64,000 nucleotides of DNA from Aeromicrobium endophyticum (lineage in GTDB: Bacteria > Actinomycetota > Actinomycetes > Propionibacteriales > Nocardioidaceae), in assembly GCF_003586285.1 (NCBI RefSeq), contig NZ_QUBR01000001.1:2045580-2109579 (forward strand), in the 5' to 3' direction. This document shows positions 19,606-32,237 of this stretch, one piece after another (positions within the stretch are counted from its first letter, which is position 1; the number at the start of each line of letters is the position of its first letter). A program made the position numbers and the translations under genes. The notes beneath the pieces are model-generated. The model had not been told where the DNA came from. It saw nothing but the letters and a program-made list of their open reading frames with translations, and did not search any database.

Positions 19606-20535
19606 TCAGCGCTCGGCGGGCCGCCCGTACGCGACGCGGCCGCGGCTGATCGTCCAGCCGCTGATCCGCCAGCCGTCGCCTCCGGCGCCGTCCAGCACGA
19701 ACGTCGCGCGCGTGGGGACCGTCAGCACCGCGTCGCGGCGGGCCGTCGTCGACCAGACCGGTAACGAGGCCGATGCGGTGAGCCGGGCCTCGATGCGCGG
19801 TGGGGTGGTCGACCGGTCGAGACCGATCGCGACGGTCGACCACGTCGGGTCGGTCCACACGGCCCGGCCGGCGTAGCCACGGGCGCTGAAGGCCGGGCCG
19901 TAGAAGACGTGGCCGTTGCCGGCCGAGGCGTGAGCGGCGCCGCGCGGGGTGTCGCGGGCGGCGAACAGCACCAGGCCGAGCTGCTCGCCGGCGTGCCGGG
20001 AGTCCGGGTCGGCCACGAAGCGGGTGATGCGCGGGCGGTAGACGTCCGCCACCGTGCGCGGGTCGAGCGCGGGCACGACGGAGTCGAAGTCGTCGGGCGC
20101 GTACGTGCGCCGCGGCAGCGACAGCCGCGAGTAGCGGTGCTCGAAAGCGAACCGCACGGCGGCGCAGGCCGCGGCGTCGACCGCCTCGCGACCGACGGCT
20201 GCGATCGCCTCGGACGCTCCCGAGGTCGTGATTGCGCGGCACCAGTCGATCGTGCCGTCGGCGCCCACGACGCCGCGCGGCGCACCCGGCCAGGTGCCGC
20301 GTGCCGAGTCAGGTGCGAGGTCGGGGCCCCGTGCGGGTGGGGTGGAGGCCGACGTGGCGGGCGAGGTCGAGGCGGGGGCGGCGGACGGCCCGGCTGCGGT
20401 CGGCGCGGAGCGACGGTCGGACGAGCCGACCGACCCGTCGGGCGAGGCCAGCCCGAGGGCGACGCTGCCGAGCGCGACGGCGGCGACCGCACCGACCACC
20501 AGTCTCGACGCCCGCGACCTCACGGCGATCAGCAT
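19606..20535 (-). CDS. Secreted or membrane-anchored hypothetical protein
   Basis: A 309-residue protein starting at ATG 20535. Residues 1-30 are a signal or anchor (RSRASRLVVGAVAAVALGSV), followed by a ~50-residue Ala/Pro/Ser-rich stalk and an outer domain of about 230 residues with YGPAFSARGYAGRAVWTDPTW. Two cysteines (in DWCRAI and DAAACAAV) could form a disulfide. I do not recognise the family. It diverges from the giant glycosyltransferase, sharing a 93-bp promoter region, which suggests a wall or surface role. Confidence 0.6.
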   Translation of the reverse strand: MLIAVRSRASRLVVGAVAAVALGSVALGLASPDGSVGSSDRRSAPTAAGPSAAPASTSPATSASTPPARGPDLAPDSARGTWPGAPRGVVGADGTIDWCRAITTSGASEAIAAVGREAVDAAACAAVRFAFEHRYSRLSLPRRTYAPDDFDSVVPALDPRTVADVYRPRITRFVADPDSRHAGEQLGLVLFAARDTPRGAAHASAGNGHVFYGPAFSARGYAGRAVWTDPTWSTVAIGLDRSTTPPRIEARLTASASLPVWSTTARRDAVLTVPTRATFVLDGAGGDGWRISGWTISRGRVAYGRPAER

Positions 20536-20628
20536 AGGCGAGCAGGCGGGGTGTGACGGGTCGTGGCGGGTCCCACCGTGCGGGCACCGATTGCGTAGTC
20601 TTCGGGGTGCCCGGCACCGAGGAGGAGC

Positions 20629-23600
20629 ATGTCGCCGTCGCCCAAGAGCCGCCTGCGCGGCGTCGCGCGCAAGGCACGTGAGGTCGTCGCGACGGACGAC
20701 GGCGCCGACGGCGGACTCGACGTCCGACGCGTGCTGGCCTCGGGCCTGTTCGACCCCTGGTACTACGCCCTGCAGACCCGCGTGGAGCAGGAGCCCGCAG
20801 CAGCCCTCGAGCACTACGTGCGGCACGGCGCCGCGGCCGGGATGCTGCCCAACCCGCTGACCGACGTCGATGCCACGGGCCTGACCCACGACCAGGTCGT
20901 CGCCGCGGTGCTCGACGGCTCGGCCCGCGCCTGGCCCTCCCGCGAGATCCTCGACGATCTCGAGCTCGTCGCGCTCGCCCCCGCGGCGGCCGACCACCCG
21001 GGCGGGCCGGTGGGCTTCTACCTGCAGCACGCGCGCGCAGGGGCTCCGGTGCCGCAGCTGGGCAAGTGGACGTGGAAGCGGTTCGTGCACCTGCGCACCC
21101 AGCAGTCGGCCGCAGTGGCGACGATCCTCGCGGCGGCCGTGCTCGACCGCGCCTACTACGAGGCCCAGGCCGGCCGCACCTTCGTCGACGACCGGTCCGC
21201 CGTCTGGCACTTCCTCGAGACGGGGGAGTCGCAGGCGCTGACGCTGTCGCCGCTGTACGAGCGGGCCTGGTACCGCAGCAAGGCCGGCGTCCGCATGCCG
21301 ATGACGTTCGTGCACCTGCTGCGCACCGGGCAGGTCGAGGGGGTGGCCGGCCCGCACTTCGACGGAGCGACGTACCTCGCGCTGGTCCCGCAGGCGGCCG
21401 AGCACCCCGGCGGGCCGCTGGGCCACTTCCTCGAGCACGCCGACGCCCGCACGCAGACGGTCCCCGAGCCGGGCTCCGGCATCGAGCCCACGACATGGGG
21501 CGATCTCCGCGAGCGGCTCCTGGGCACCGCGGTCGAGACCGGACGGCAACAGGCACTGCTGCGTCCGCCGCCGACCACCGTGGCCCGGTGGTCCCTCGCG
21601 TCGGCACGCCCGCCGGCCCCCGGTGACGACGCCGGGGCAGTCGCGATCGTCGCCGACGCGGCCGAGTGGGGTCGCGGGCTGCCCGACACCCTGGCCACCG
21701 TGCTGGCCCAGGAGCACGTGCCGTGGACCCTGCGCGTCGCCGTCGCGGCCGACGTCCTCGACGGCTCGGCGCTGCACGACCTGGCTGGCGACCCGCGTGT
21801 CGTGCTGGTCCCGACCCGCGAGACGACGTGGGCCGGACGGGCCGGCGCGGTGCTCGCGACCGTCGACGAGCCCTGGACGATCGCCTGGCAGGCCAGCGAG
21901 TCGTGGTCGCCCGGGCTGCTCGGAGGTCTGCTGGCGCAGGCGCAGCCAGGCGTCCTCACGCACGCCGCCGCCGTCGACGAGGACGCCGGGCGCTGGTGGA
22001 CGGAGCTGCCGGCGCGCGACTCCCTGCTCTGGGACGCTCCGCGCCCGCTGAGCGGCGTGCTGGCGCCGACCGACGACCTGCGCCGGGTCGGTGTCCGCTC
22101 CGAGGCCGACGACCGTTGGGACTGGGACGTCCTGCTGCGCCACGACCTCGCGACCCGCTTCGTCCCCTTCGTGGGGGTGCGCGGAAGCCGTCTGGGGCAG
22201 CGTCCGCTCGCGCCAGGACGCGCCAGCACGCACGAGCACGCGGCGCGTGCCGCCGACCTCGTCGACTGGGAGGGTGTCCGCGGCGAGGTGGGCCGTCGTG
22301 TCCGCGACCGGGTCTCGGTGCTGGTGGTGTCGCACGGCGACCGGCACCGCACGCGGCGTGCGGTCGACCGGGTGCTCGAGCACGCCGACCGCGACGTCGA
22401 GGTGGTCGTGGTCGACAACGGCTCCGCGCGCGAGGTGTCGTCCGTCCTCGCGTCGTGCTTCGCCTCCGACGCCCGGGTCTCGGTGCTGCGGATCGCCTCA
22501 TCGGTCAACGAGTCGTCGGTGCTCGGCAGGGCCTTCGCCGCCTCGACGGGCGAGGTGGTCGTGATGGTCGGCCACGACACCGAGGTGCACGAGGGGTGGC
22601 TCGCCCCGCTCGTCGAGGCGGTGGGGGCGGACGACGTGCTGGCCGCCCAGCCGCTGCTGCTGACGGCCGACGACACGATCAGGTCGGCCGGCTGGATGTC
22701 GGCGGGCCCGCAGGTCGTGCCCGTGCCGCTGCTGGCCTCGCACCCGGTCGTCGACCTGCCCGAACCCATGCCGGCGCCCGACGCCGTCAGCGCCGCCGGC
22801 CTGGCGGTCCGGGCCGAGGTGCTGGCCTCGGTCGACGGTCTCGACCCGACGTTCGACGACCTGGCCGACGTCGACCTGTGCCTGCGGCTGGCCGACCGTC
22901 GGGCCGGCCGCTTCGCGACCGTCACGGCCTCGCGGATCAGCCGGCGGGCCCGGTCACCGCTGGGTGAGGCGTCCGAGCCCGACCAGCTGAGGCTGCTCGA
23001 CCGGTGGGGCGGACGTCTGCCGGCCGTCCGGCCCGACGCCTGGCAGCGCACGGGGCTGACGCTGGCCGGCTTCGCGCCGGGGCCGGGCCTGCCCGAGAGC
23101 CGTCGCCGCACCACGTCGGCCCCCGTGCTGGCGCGGCCCGCGCGGCTCGTCGAGGACGGTCCCGCGGCCGGCCTGCCGCGCCTGCGGTGGGCGGTCAAGA
23201 TCGCGGCGCAGGGCGGCCCCCACGGAGACGTCTGGGGCGACACCTACTTTGCCGACGACCTCGTGCGCAGCCTGCGTGCGTGGGGCCAGGAGGCCTTCGT
23301 CGACCGTCGTGGTGCGCACCAGCGACCCGGCGTCGACCACCTCGACGACGTCACGCTGACCCTGCGAGGACGCTGGCCGGCGGTGGCGCAGCCGGGCGCG
23401 ACCAACGTCCTGTGGGTCATCAGCCACCCCGACGAGGTGCCGGTCGACGAGCTGCGTCAGGGCTTCGACCTGGTCTACTCGGCGGGCCGCGCCTGGGCCG
23501 ACCAGGCGTCCGCCGAGACCGGGCGCGAGGTGCGCACGCTGCTGCAGGCCACCGATGCCGGACGTTTCACCCCCGAGGGCGAGGCCATGCCCGGCGTCGG

Positions 23601-24099
23601 AACGCTGTTCGTCGGCCGCACGCGCAAGGTCATGCGTCCCGTGGTCGGCGACGCCGCGGCCGCGGGCGCCGACCTGACGGTCTTCGGCGACGGGTGGGAG
23701 CAGTTCATCGACCCCACCCACGTGGCGGCCGACCACCTCGACAACGAGCGCGTGCCGGCGGCGTACCGCGGTGCCCGCATCGTCCTCAACGACCACTGGC
23801 CCGACATGGCGCGCCTGGGGTTCTATTCCAACCGGCTCTTCGACGCCGTGGCCGCCGGTGCGCGGGTCGTCAGCGACCGGGCCGACGGGCTCGAGGACGT
23901 CCTCGGTCCGTCGGCACGCACGTACGGCTCGCTCGACGAGCTGCGGGCACTCCTCGACCCCGGGTCGTCGTTGTGGCCGGGTGCCGACGTGCTGGCGTCC
24001 AACGCGGCCCGGGTCGCGGCCCAGCACTCTTTCGACGCACGGGCCAGGGTGCTGCTGGCCGACGTGCTCGACGCACGCGGCGTCACGCACGATCTCTGA
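20629..24099 (+). CDS. Very large multidomain glycosyltransferase (GT2 plus GT4/CgeB-like domain)
   Basis: A 1156-residue protein with ribosome site GGAGGAG before ATG 20629. Residues ~35-290 carry repeated units of the form LFDPWYY...HYVRHG and LDRAYYEAQ...HFLETG, seen at the start of some surface-polysaccharide glycosyltransferases. A GT2 domain lies near 560-770 (VSVLVVSHGD, VVVVDNGS, then acidic VGHDTEVH in place of DxD). The C-terminus (~870-1140) is GT4/CgeB-like: LWVISHPDEVP, TVFGDGWEQFI and GFYSNRLFDAVAAGARVV. No membrane segments were seen. It probably builds a wall or capsule polysaccharide, perhaps with dTDP-rhamnose from the nearby Rml enzymes. Confidence 0.85.
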   Translation: MSPSPKSRLRGVARKAREVVATDDGADGGLDVRRVLASGLFDPWYYALQTRVEQEPAAALEHYVRHGAAAGMLPNPLTDVDATGLTHDQVVAAVLDGSARAWPSREILDDLELVALAPAAADHPGGPVGFYLQHARAGAPVPQLGKWTWKRFVHLRTQQSAAVATILAAAVLDRAYYEAQAGRTFVDDRSAVWHFLETGESQALTLSPLYERAWYRSKAGVRMPMTFVHLLRTGQVEGVAGPHFDGATYLALVPQAAEHPGGPLGHFLEHADARTQTVPEPGSGIEPTTWGDLRERLLGTAVETGRQQALLRPPPTTVARWSLASARPPAPGDDAGAVAIVADAAEWGRGLPDTLATVLAQEHVPWTLRVAVAADVLDGSALHDLAGDPRVVLVPTRETTWAGRAGAVLATVDEPWTIAWQASESWSPGLLGGLLAQAQPGVLTHAAAVDEDAGRWWTELPARDSLLWDAPRPLSGVLAPTDDLRRVGVRSEADDRWDWDVLLRHDLATRFVPFVGVRGSRLGQRPLAPGRASTHEHAARAADLVDWEGVRGEVGRRVRDRVSVLVVSHGDRHRTRRAVDRVLEHADRDVEVVVVDNGSAREVSSVLASCFASDARVSVLRIASSVNESSVLGRAFAASTGEVVVMVGHDTEVHEGWLAPLVEAVGADDVLAAQPLLLTADDTIRSAGWMSAGPQVVPVPLLASHPVVDLPEPMPAPDAVSAAGLAVRAEVLASVDGLDPTFDDLADVDLCLRLADRRAGRFATVTASRISRRARSPLGEASEPDQLRLLDRWGGRLPAVRPDAWQRTGLTLAGFAPGPGLPESRRRTTSAPVLARPARLVEDGPAAGLPRLRWAVKIAAQGGPHGDVWGDTYFADDLVRSLRAWGQEAFVDRRGAHQRPGVDHLDDVTLTLRGRWPAVAQPGATNVLWVISHPDEVPVDELRQGFDLVYSAGRAWADQASAETGREVRTLLQATDAGRFTPEGEAMPGVGTLFVGRTRKVMRPVVGDAAAAGADLTVFGDGWEQFIDPTHVAADHLDNERVPAAYRGARIVLNDHWPDMARLGFYSNRLFDAVAAGARVVSDRADGLEDVLGPSARTYGSLDELRALLDPGSSLWPGADVLASNAARVAAQHSFDARARVLLADVLDARGVTHDL

Positions 24100-24120
24100 G
24101 GTGCGCGGAGGAGTACGCAG

Positions 24121-24166
24121 ACAGATCTGGGTTCGTCCGCGCCGGCGCGGACGAACCCAGATCTGT
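24121..24166. repeat. Perfect 46-bp palindrome between convergent genes
   Basis: Two 23-bp arms are exact reverse complements with no spacer; the left arm begins ACAGATCTGGG and the centre is GCGCCGGCGC. It lies between the stops of the glycosyltransferase and citrate synthase genes. No T-run follows on either strand. Possible roles are a bidirectional terminator, an RNA-end protector or a REP-like element. Confidence 0.9.
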
Positions 24167-24183
24167 GGGTCAAGCGTGGACGG

Positions 24184-25290
24184 TCAGGCGTTGGCCCACT
24201 CGGGGTTCCAGCCCTCGACCTCGTCGGCGCCGCGCGAGGCGGGGCCGGTGTAGATCGCGGACGGGCGGATGAGGCGTCCGGTGCGCTTCTGCTCGAGGAT
24301 GTGCGCGCTCCAGCCGGCCGTGCGGGCCGACGTGAACATCGCGGTGAACATGTGCGGCGGGATCTCGGCGTAGTCGAGCACGATCGCGGCCCAGAACTCG
24401 ACGTTGGTCTCGAGCACACGGTCGGGGCGACGCTCCTTGAGCTCCTTGAGCGCGGCCTCCTCGAGCGCGATGGCGACCTCGGCGCGGGGGGCGTTGAGCT
24501 CCTTGGCCGTGCGACGCAGCGTGCGGGCGCGGGGGTCCTGCGCACGGTAGACGCGGTGGCCGAAGCCCATCAGACGCTCGCCGGAGTCGAGCAGGCCCTT
24601 GACGTACTTGGTGGCGTCGCCGGACTTCTCGACCTCCTCGATCATGGTCAGCACACGGGCCGGGGCCCCGCCGTGCAGGGGGCCCGACATCGCGCCCACG
24701 GCGCCCGAGAGTGCGGCGGCCGCATCGGCGCCGGTGGAGGCGATGACGCGGGCCGTGAACGTCGAGGCGTTCATGCCGTGCTCGGCCGCCGAGACCCAGT
24801 AGGCGTCGATCGCCTTGGCGTGGTCGGGGTTGACCTCGCCGCGCCAGCGGGTGAGGAAGCGCTCGGTGATCGTGCCGGCCTTGTCGACCTCGCTCTGCGG
24901 CACGAACGGCTGCCCGACGCCGCGCGCAGCCTGGGCGACGTACGACAGCACCATGACAGCGGCGCGGGCGAGGTCGTCGCGGGCCTGCACGTCGTCGATG
25001 TCGTACAGCTGCTTCATGCCCCACGCGGGCGCGGTCAGCGCGATCGCGCTCTGCACGTCGGCGCGGATGTCGCCGGAGTGGACGGGGATCGGGAACGGCT
25101 CGGCGGGCGGGAGGCCGGGCTCGTACGTCCCGTCGACCAACAGGCCCCAGATCTTCTCGAAGGGGACGCGGCCGACGAGGTCGTCGATGTCGACGCCGCG
25201 ATAGCGAAGTGCGGACCCTTCCTTGTCGGGTTCGGCGATCTCGCTCTCGAACGCGATGACGCCCTCTAGTCCGTGGTGCACTTCAGTCAT
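24184..25290 (-). CDS. Citrate synthase (actinobacterial type II-like)
   Basis: A 368-residue enzyme condensing acetyl-CoA and oxaloacetate. The first catalytic histidine is H206 in GPLHGGAP and the second H245 in GFGHRVYRAQDPR. The position usually held by the catalytic aspartate (NVDF in many enzymes) reads NVEF here, with E298. Length fits the short bacterial form rather than the 430-residue hexameric form. It could also act as a 2-methylcitrate synthase, which would fit the propionate genes, but no prpD or prpB neighbour supports this. Start ATG 25290; it diverges from pdxH across 36 bp. Confidence 0.9.
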   Translation of the reverse strand: MTEVHHGLEGVIAFESEIAEPDKEGSALRYRGVDIDDLVGRVPFEKIWGLLVDGTYEPGLPPAEPFPIPVHSGDIRADVQSAIALTAPAWGMKQLYDIDDVQARDDLARAAVMVLSYVAQAARGVGQPFVPQSEVDKAGTITERFLTRWRGEVNPDHAKAIDAYWVSAAEHGMNASTFTARVIASTGADAAAALSGAVGAMSGPLHGGAPARVLTMIEEVEKSGDATKYVKGLLDSGERLMGFGHRVYRAQDPRARTLRRTAKELNAPRAEVAIALEEAALKELKERRPDRVLETNVEFWAAIVLDYAEIPPHMFTAMFTSARTAGWSAHILEQKRTGRLIRPSAIYTGPASRGADEVEGWNPEWANA

Positions 25291-25314
25291 GCCTCGCATT
25301 CTGCCCTGCGCCGA

Positions 25315-25320
25315 TACGGT
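25315..25320 (+). promoter_or_regulatory. -10 box, probable leaderless start of pdxH
   Basis: TACGGT ends 6 bp before the ATG at 25327. Confidence 0.4.
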
Positions 25321-25326
25321 GGGCAC

Positions 25327-25974
25327 ATGGAGACCCCCGATCTGGCACGGATGAGGTCGGAGTACGCCCGCGACGGGCTCGACGAGTCGGCCGCTGGCGA
25401 CGATCCCGTGGACCTGTTCACGCGCTGGCTCGACGACGCCGTCGCCGCGGGGGTGCACGAGCCCAACGCGATGGCGCTGGCCACCGCGACGCCCGACGGA
25501 CGCCCGTCGTCGCGCATCGTGCTGCTCAAGGGCTTCGACGCGTCGGGGCTGGTCTTCTTCACCGGCTACGGCTCCCGCAAGGGCCGCGAGCTCGCCGCCA
25601 ACCCGTTCGCTGCCGCCACGATGCTGTGGCACCCGTTGCAGCGCCAGGTACGCGTCGAGGGCGCGGTCAGCCAGGTGCCCGCCGCCGCGTCGGACGCCTA
25701 CTTCGCCTCGCGGCCGCGCGGCTCGCAGATCGGGGCGGTCGCGTCGCCGCAGTCACAGGCCATCGACGACCGCGCCGTGCTCGAGCAGCGCGTGGCCCAG
25801 GTCGAGCAGCAGTTCGCCGGCCACGACGTCGAGCGTCCGGCCGAGTGGGGCGGCTACCGGATCGCACTCGACTCGATCGAGTTCTGGCAGGGGCGCGTCG
25901 GCCGGCTGCACGACCGGCTGCGCTTCGTGCGCTCCCCCGACGACACGTGGGCGCGGGAGCGGCTCGCGCCCTGA
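25327..25974 (+). CDS. pdxH: Pyridoxamine/pyridoxine 5'-phosphate oxidase
   Basis: A 215-residue FMN enzyme making pyridoxal 5'-phosphate. Visible signatures are PSSRIVLLKGFDASGLVFFT (FMN phosphate site), GSRKGRELAANPFAA and the C-terminal FWQGRVGRLHDRLRF followed by W..ERLAP, where the RLHDR motif binds substrate. Length is usual. The short gap to the convergent rml gene contains a 15-bp palindrome. Confidence 0.95.
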   Translation: METPDLARMRSEYARDGLDESAAGDDPVDLFTRWLDDAVAAGVHEPNAMALATATPDGRPSSRIVLLKGFDASGLVFFTGYGSRKGRELAANPFAAATMLWHPLQRQVRVEGAVSQVPAAASDAYFASRPRGSQIGAVASPQSQAIDDRAVLEQRVAQVEQQFAGHDVERPAEWGGYRIALDSIEFWQGRVGRLHDRLRFVRSPDDTWARERLAP

Positions 25975-25989
25975 ACCGCTCGGAGCGGT
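25975..25989. terminator. Short palindrome between convergent genes
   Basis: ACCGCTCGGAGCGGT, a 7-bp stem with a 1-base centre, begins right after the pdxH stop and ends 6 bp before the stop of the convergent rml gene. No T-run, so terminator activity is uncertain. Confidence 0.35.
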
Positions 25990-25995
25990 GTGGGG

Positions 25996-29982
<3,987 letters not shown>

Positions 29983-29984
29983 CG

Positions 29985-30266
29985 TCACAGGACGACGAGA
30001 GCGGTCACGACCGCCGGCAGCAGGCCGCACGCGAGCCACGGCGACACCGGCGGTCGGCGGTGGACGAGCCGGATGGCGGCCAGCGCGAGCACACCGAGCG
30101 CCGCCATGACGACCATCAGCAGGATCGCGTCGGACCGGCGGTCCTCGTCGACGATCGTGTGGCTCACGGCGGCGAGGGCGCCGAGCGGGAACGAGGCGAC
30201 GGCCAGGATCAGGAACGAGACGACCCAGCGCTGGACCTGCTCGATGCTGAGCTCCCGGACGGACAT
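29985..30266 (-). CDS. Small membrane protein, function unknown
   Basis: A 93-residue protein with three hydrophobic segments (about residues 14-35, 47-66 and 75-93) separated by short charged loops; the last ends at the C-terminus. Start ATG 30266. No family was recognised. Codon use is typical of the genome, so it is probably real. Confidence 0.6.
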   Translation of the reverse strand: MSVRELSIEQVQRWVVSFLILAVASFPLGALAAVSHTIVDEDRRSDAILLMVVMAALGVLALAAIRLVHRRPPVSPWLACGLLPAVVTALVVL

Positions 30267-30315
30267 GGGCCCAGTGTCGCGGTCGTGGCGACGACGTGCG
30301 CCGGCGGTGCCGGTC

Positions 30316-30780
30316 TCAGCCCGTGACGAGGACGTCGCCGGGCGCGACCTCGTGGCCCGCGCCGCAGCGCACCTCGACCGCGATCTCGGCGCCGCACCCG
30401 TCGTGCGTCGCGACGGGGCTCCAGTCGCGCGGCGCGTGCTTGCTGCCCCACGCGGCCAGCCCGATCAGCACCGGCACCAGGTCGGTGCCGCTGTCGGTGA
30501 GGACGTACTCGTGGCGCGTGCGCTGGCCGGCCTCGCGGTAGGGCCGGCGCTCCAGCAGCCCCGCCGTCACCAGCTCGCGCAGCCGCGCGGACGTGATGGC
30601 GTCGCTGAGGCCCACACGGGTCGCGAAGTCGTCGAAGCGGGTCGTGCCGTACCAGGCCTCGCGCAGCAGCAACATCGCCGAGCGTGTGCCGACGACCTGC
30701 ATCGTGCGGTCGATGGGACACAGGTCCCCCGGAGCGCGGCGGTCGGGGCGGGCGAGTCTTCCGGCGACGTGAGCGGGCAT
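30316..30780 (-). CDS. HxlR-family winged-helix transcription regulator
   Basis: A 154-residue DNA-binding protein. LCPIDRTMQVVGTRSAMLLL starts the HxlR domain, RFDDFATRVGLSDAITSARL is the recognition helix region and GLLERRPYREAGQRTRHEY the wing. Extra cysteines lie in the tail (GCGAEIAVEVRCGAGHE), which could bind metal or sense redox. It is divergent to the MFS exporter gene, and the dyad between them is the obvious operator, so it probably represses the exporter and itself. Start ATG 30780, with a leaderless -10 box. Confidence 0.88.
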   Translation of the reverse strand: MPAHVAGRLARPDRRAPGDLCPIDRTMQVVGTRSAMLLLREAWYGTTRFDDFATRVGLSDAITSARLRELVTAGLLERRPYREAGQRTRHEYVLTDSGTDLVPVLIGLAAWGSKHAPRDWSPVATHDGCGAEIAVEVRCGAGHEVAPGDVLVTG

Positions 30781-30786
30781 CGTCTG

Positions 30787-30792
30787 ATGATA
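30787..30792 (-). promoter_or_regulatory. -10 box of the hxlR-type gene
   Basis: On the minus strand TATCAT ends 6 bp before the ATG at 30780, predicting a leaderless transcript. Confidence 0.45.
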
Positions 30793-30795
30793 CGC

Positions 30796-30841
30796 GACTG
30801 GCTAGGCAAAACCATAGTCAGCCAGTAAGGTGTCTGGCTAT
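30796..30841. promoter_or_regulatory. Operator candidate in the HxlR/MFS divergent region
   Basis: ACTGGCT (30797-30803) and AGCCAGT (30820-30826) form a perfect 7-bp inverted repeat with 16 bp between. A third, direct copy, TCTGGCTA, ends at the MFS start codon (30833-30841). TAAGGT (30826-30831) is a possible -10 box of the exporter gene, so a bound regulator would cover it. Confidence 0.6.
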
Positions 30842-32237
30842 GCCAAGCTCAAGTCAGCGGACGCGCCTGATCGTCCTCGCGACCATCGGTGCCGCCTTCA
30901 TGTCCAGCCTCGACCTCTTCGTCGTCAACGTGGCCTTCGACGACATCGGTCGAGACCTGCGCGTGGGATCGGTCGGCGGCCCGACACCGGCCGACCTCAG
31001 CTGGGTGCTCAGTGCCTACGCCGTGACGTTCGCGGCGCTGCTGGTGCCGTTCGGACGGCTGGCCGACCGCTACGGCCGCAAGCGCATGTTCGTCGGCGGC
31101 CTGACGCTCTTCGTCGCGGCCAGCGTGGCGTGCGCACTCAGCGCCGGGGTGTGGGCTTTGGTGGCCTTCCGGGTGCTGCAGGCGGCCGGCGCCGCCGCCA
31201 TGACGCCGACGAGCCTGGGCATCCTGATGGGGGCGCTGCCGCCCGAGCGGCGGGTCGGCGCGGTCCGGCTGTGGGCTGCGACCGGGGCCCTGGCCGCGGC
31301 GTTCGGGCCGTCCGTCGGGGGAGTGCTCGCGCAGCTGTCGTGGCACTGGGTGTTCCTGATCAACCTGCCGATCGGCCTGGTGCTCCTGTGGCTCGCGGTC
31401 ACGGCGGTCGAGGACGTCCGTCCCGACGGCGACGCGGTGCGCCCCGACCTGGTCGGAGCGGCCGTGCTCGCCGGAGCCGTGGGCCTGCTCGCCCTGGGCC
31501 TGACCAAGAGCAACGACTGGGGCTGGGCCAGCAGCCGAACCGTCTGGTCGCTGGCCGGTGCCGTCGTGCTGACCGCCGTCTTCGCGTGGCAGTCGGCACG
31601 GCACGTGTCGCCCGTGATCCACCCGGCACTGCTGCGCGTCGCCTCGTTCCGCTACGCCAACCTGGCGATGCTGGTGTTCAACATCGCCTTCGCGGCACAG
31701 CTGTTGGTCGGCATCCTGTGGCTGCAGCAGATCTGGGGCTACTCCGCGCTGCGGACGGGGTTCGCGGTCGCTGTCGGGCCGCTCCTGGTGCCCGTGACGG
31801 CTGCCTTGACGCATCGCCTGCTGCCGACGACCAGCCATGCCCGACTGGTGGCCGTCGGCTCGATCGTGTGCGCGCTGGGCAACGTCTACCTCGTCGTCGC
31901 GATGGGGTCCGAGCCCGACTACCTGACGGGGTACCTCCCGGGGTGGGCCCTCGGAGGCATCGGCGTCGGGTTCGCCCTGCCCAACCTGATGGCGGGTGGC
32001 ACGCGCGACCTGCCGCCCGATCAGTCGGCCACGGGCAGCGCGATCGTGACGATGGCCCGGCAGATCGGGTTCGTGATCGGCATCAGCATCCTGTTCGCGA
32101 TCGTCGGCAGCGCGCAGGGTCTCGCCGCGCAGGACGGTTTCGTCACCACGTGGTGGGTGGCAGCGGGAGCACTCGTCGGTGCCGCCGTCCTCGCGCTCGG
32201 CATGTCGGCCACGACCCGCGAGTCGGTCGCCGCATGA
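30840..32237 (+). CDS. DHA2-like MFS exporter
   Basis: A 465-residue transporter with about 12-14 hydrophobic segments. The opening FMSSLDLFVVNVAFDDIGRD and GRLADRYGRKRMFVGGL (motif A) plus GPSVGGVLAQLSWHWVF (motif C) place it with antibiotic exporters of the 14-helix group. It is controlled by the adjoining HxlR-type regulator. The stop overlaps the thioesterase gene (ATGA, 32234-32237), making a two-gene operon. Confidence 0.9.
   Translation: MPSSSQRTRLIVLATIGAAFMSSLDLFVVNVAFDDIGRDLRVGSVGGPTPADLSWVLSAYAVTFAALLVPFGRLADRYGRKRMFVGGLTLFVAASVACALSAGVWALVAFRVLQAAGAAAMTPTSLGILMGALPPERRVGAVRLWAATGALAAAFGPSVGGVLAQLSWHWVFLINLPIGLVLLWLAVTAVEDVRPDGDAVRPDLVGAAVLAGAVGLLALGLTKSNDWGWASSRTVWSLAGAVVLTAVFAWQSARHVSPVIHPALLRVASFRYANLAMLVFNIAFAAQLLVGILWLQQIWGYSALRTGFAVAVGPLLVPVTAALTHRLLPTTSHARLVAVGSIVCALGNVYLVVAMGSEPDYLTGYLPGWALGGIGVGFALPNLMAGGTRDLPPDQSATGSAIVTMARQIGFVIGISILFAIVGSAQGLAAQDGFVTTWWVAAGALVGAAVLALGMSATTRESVAA

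Noticed and set aside
19450..19764. 104-codon ORF starting TTG in the convergent gap
   Set aside because: It uses rare ATA and AGA codons, crosses a terminator-like hairpin and enters the antisense of the secreted protein gene.
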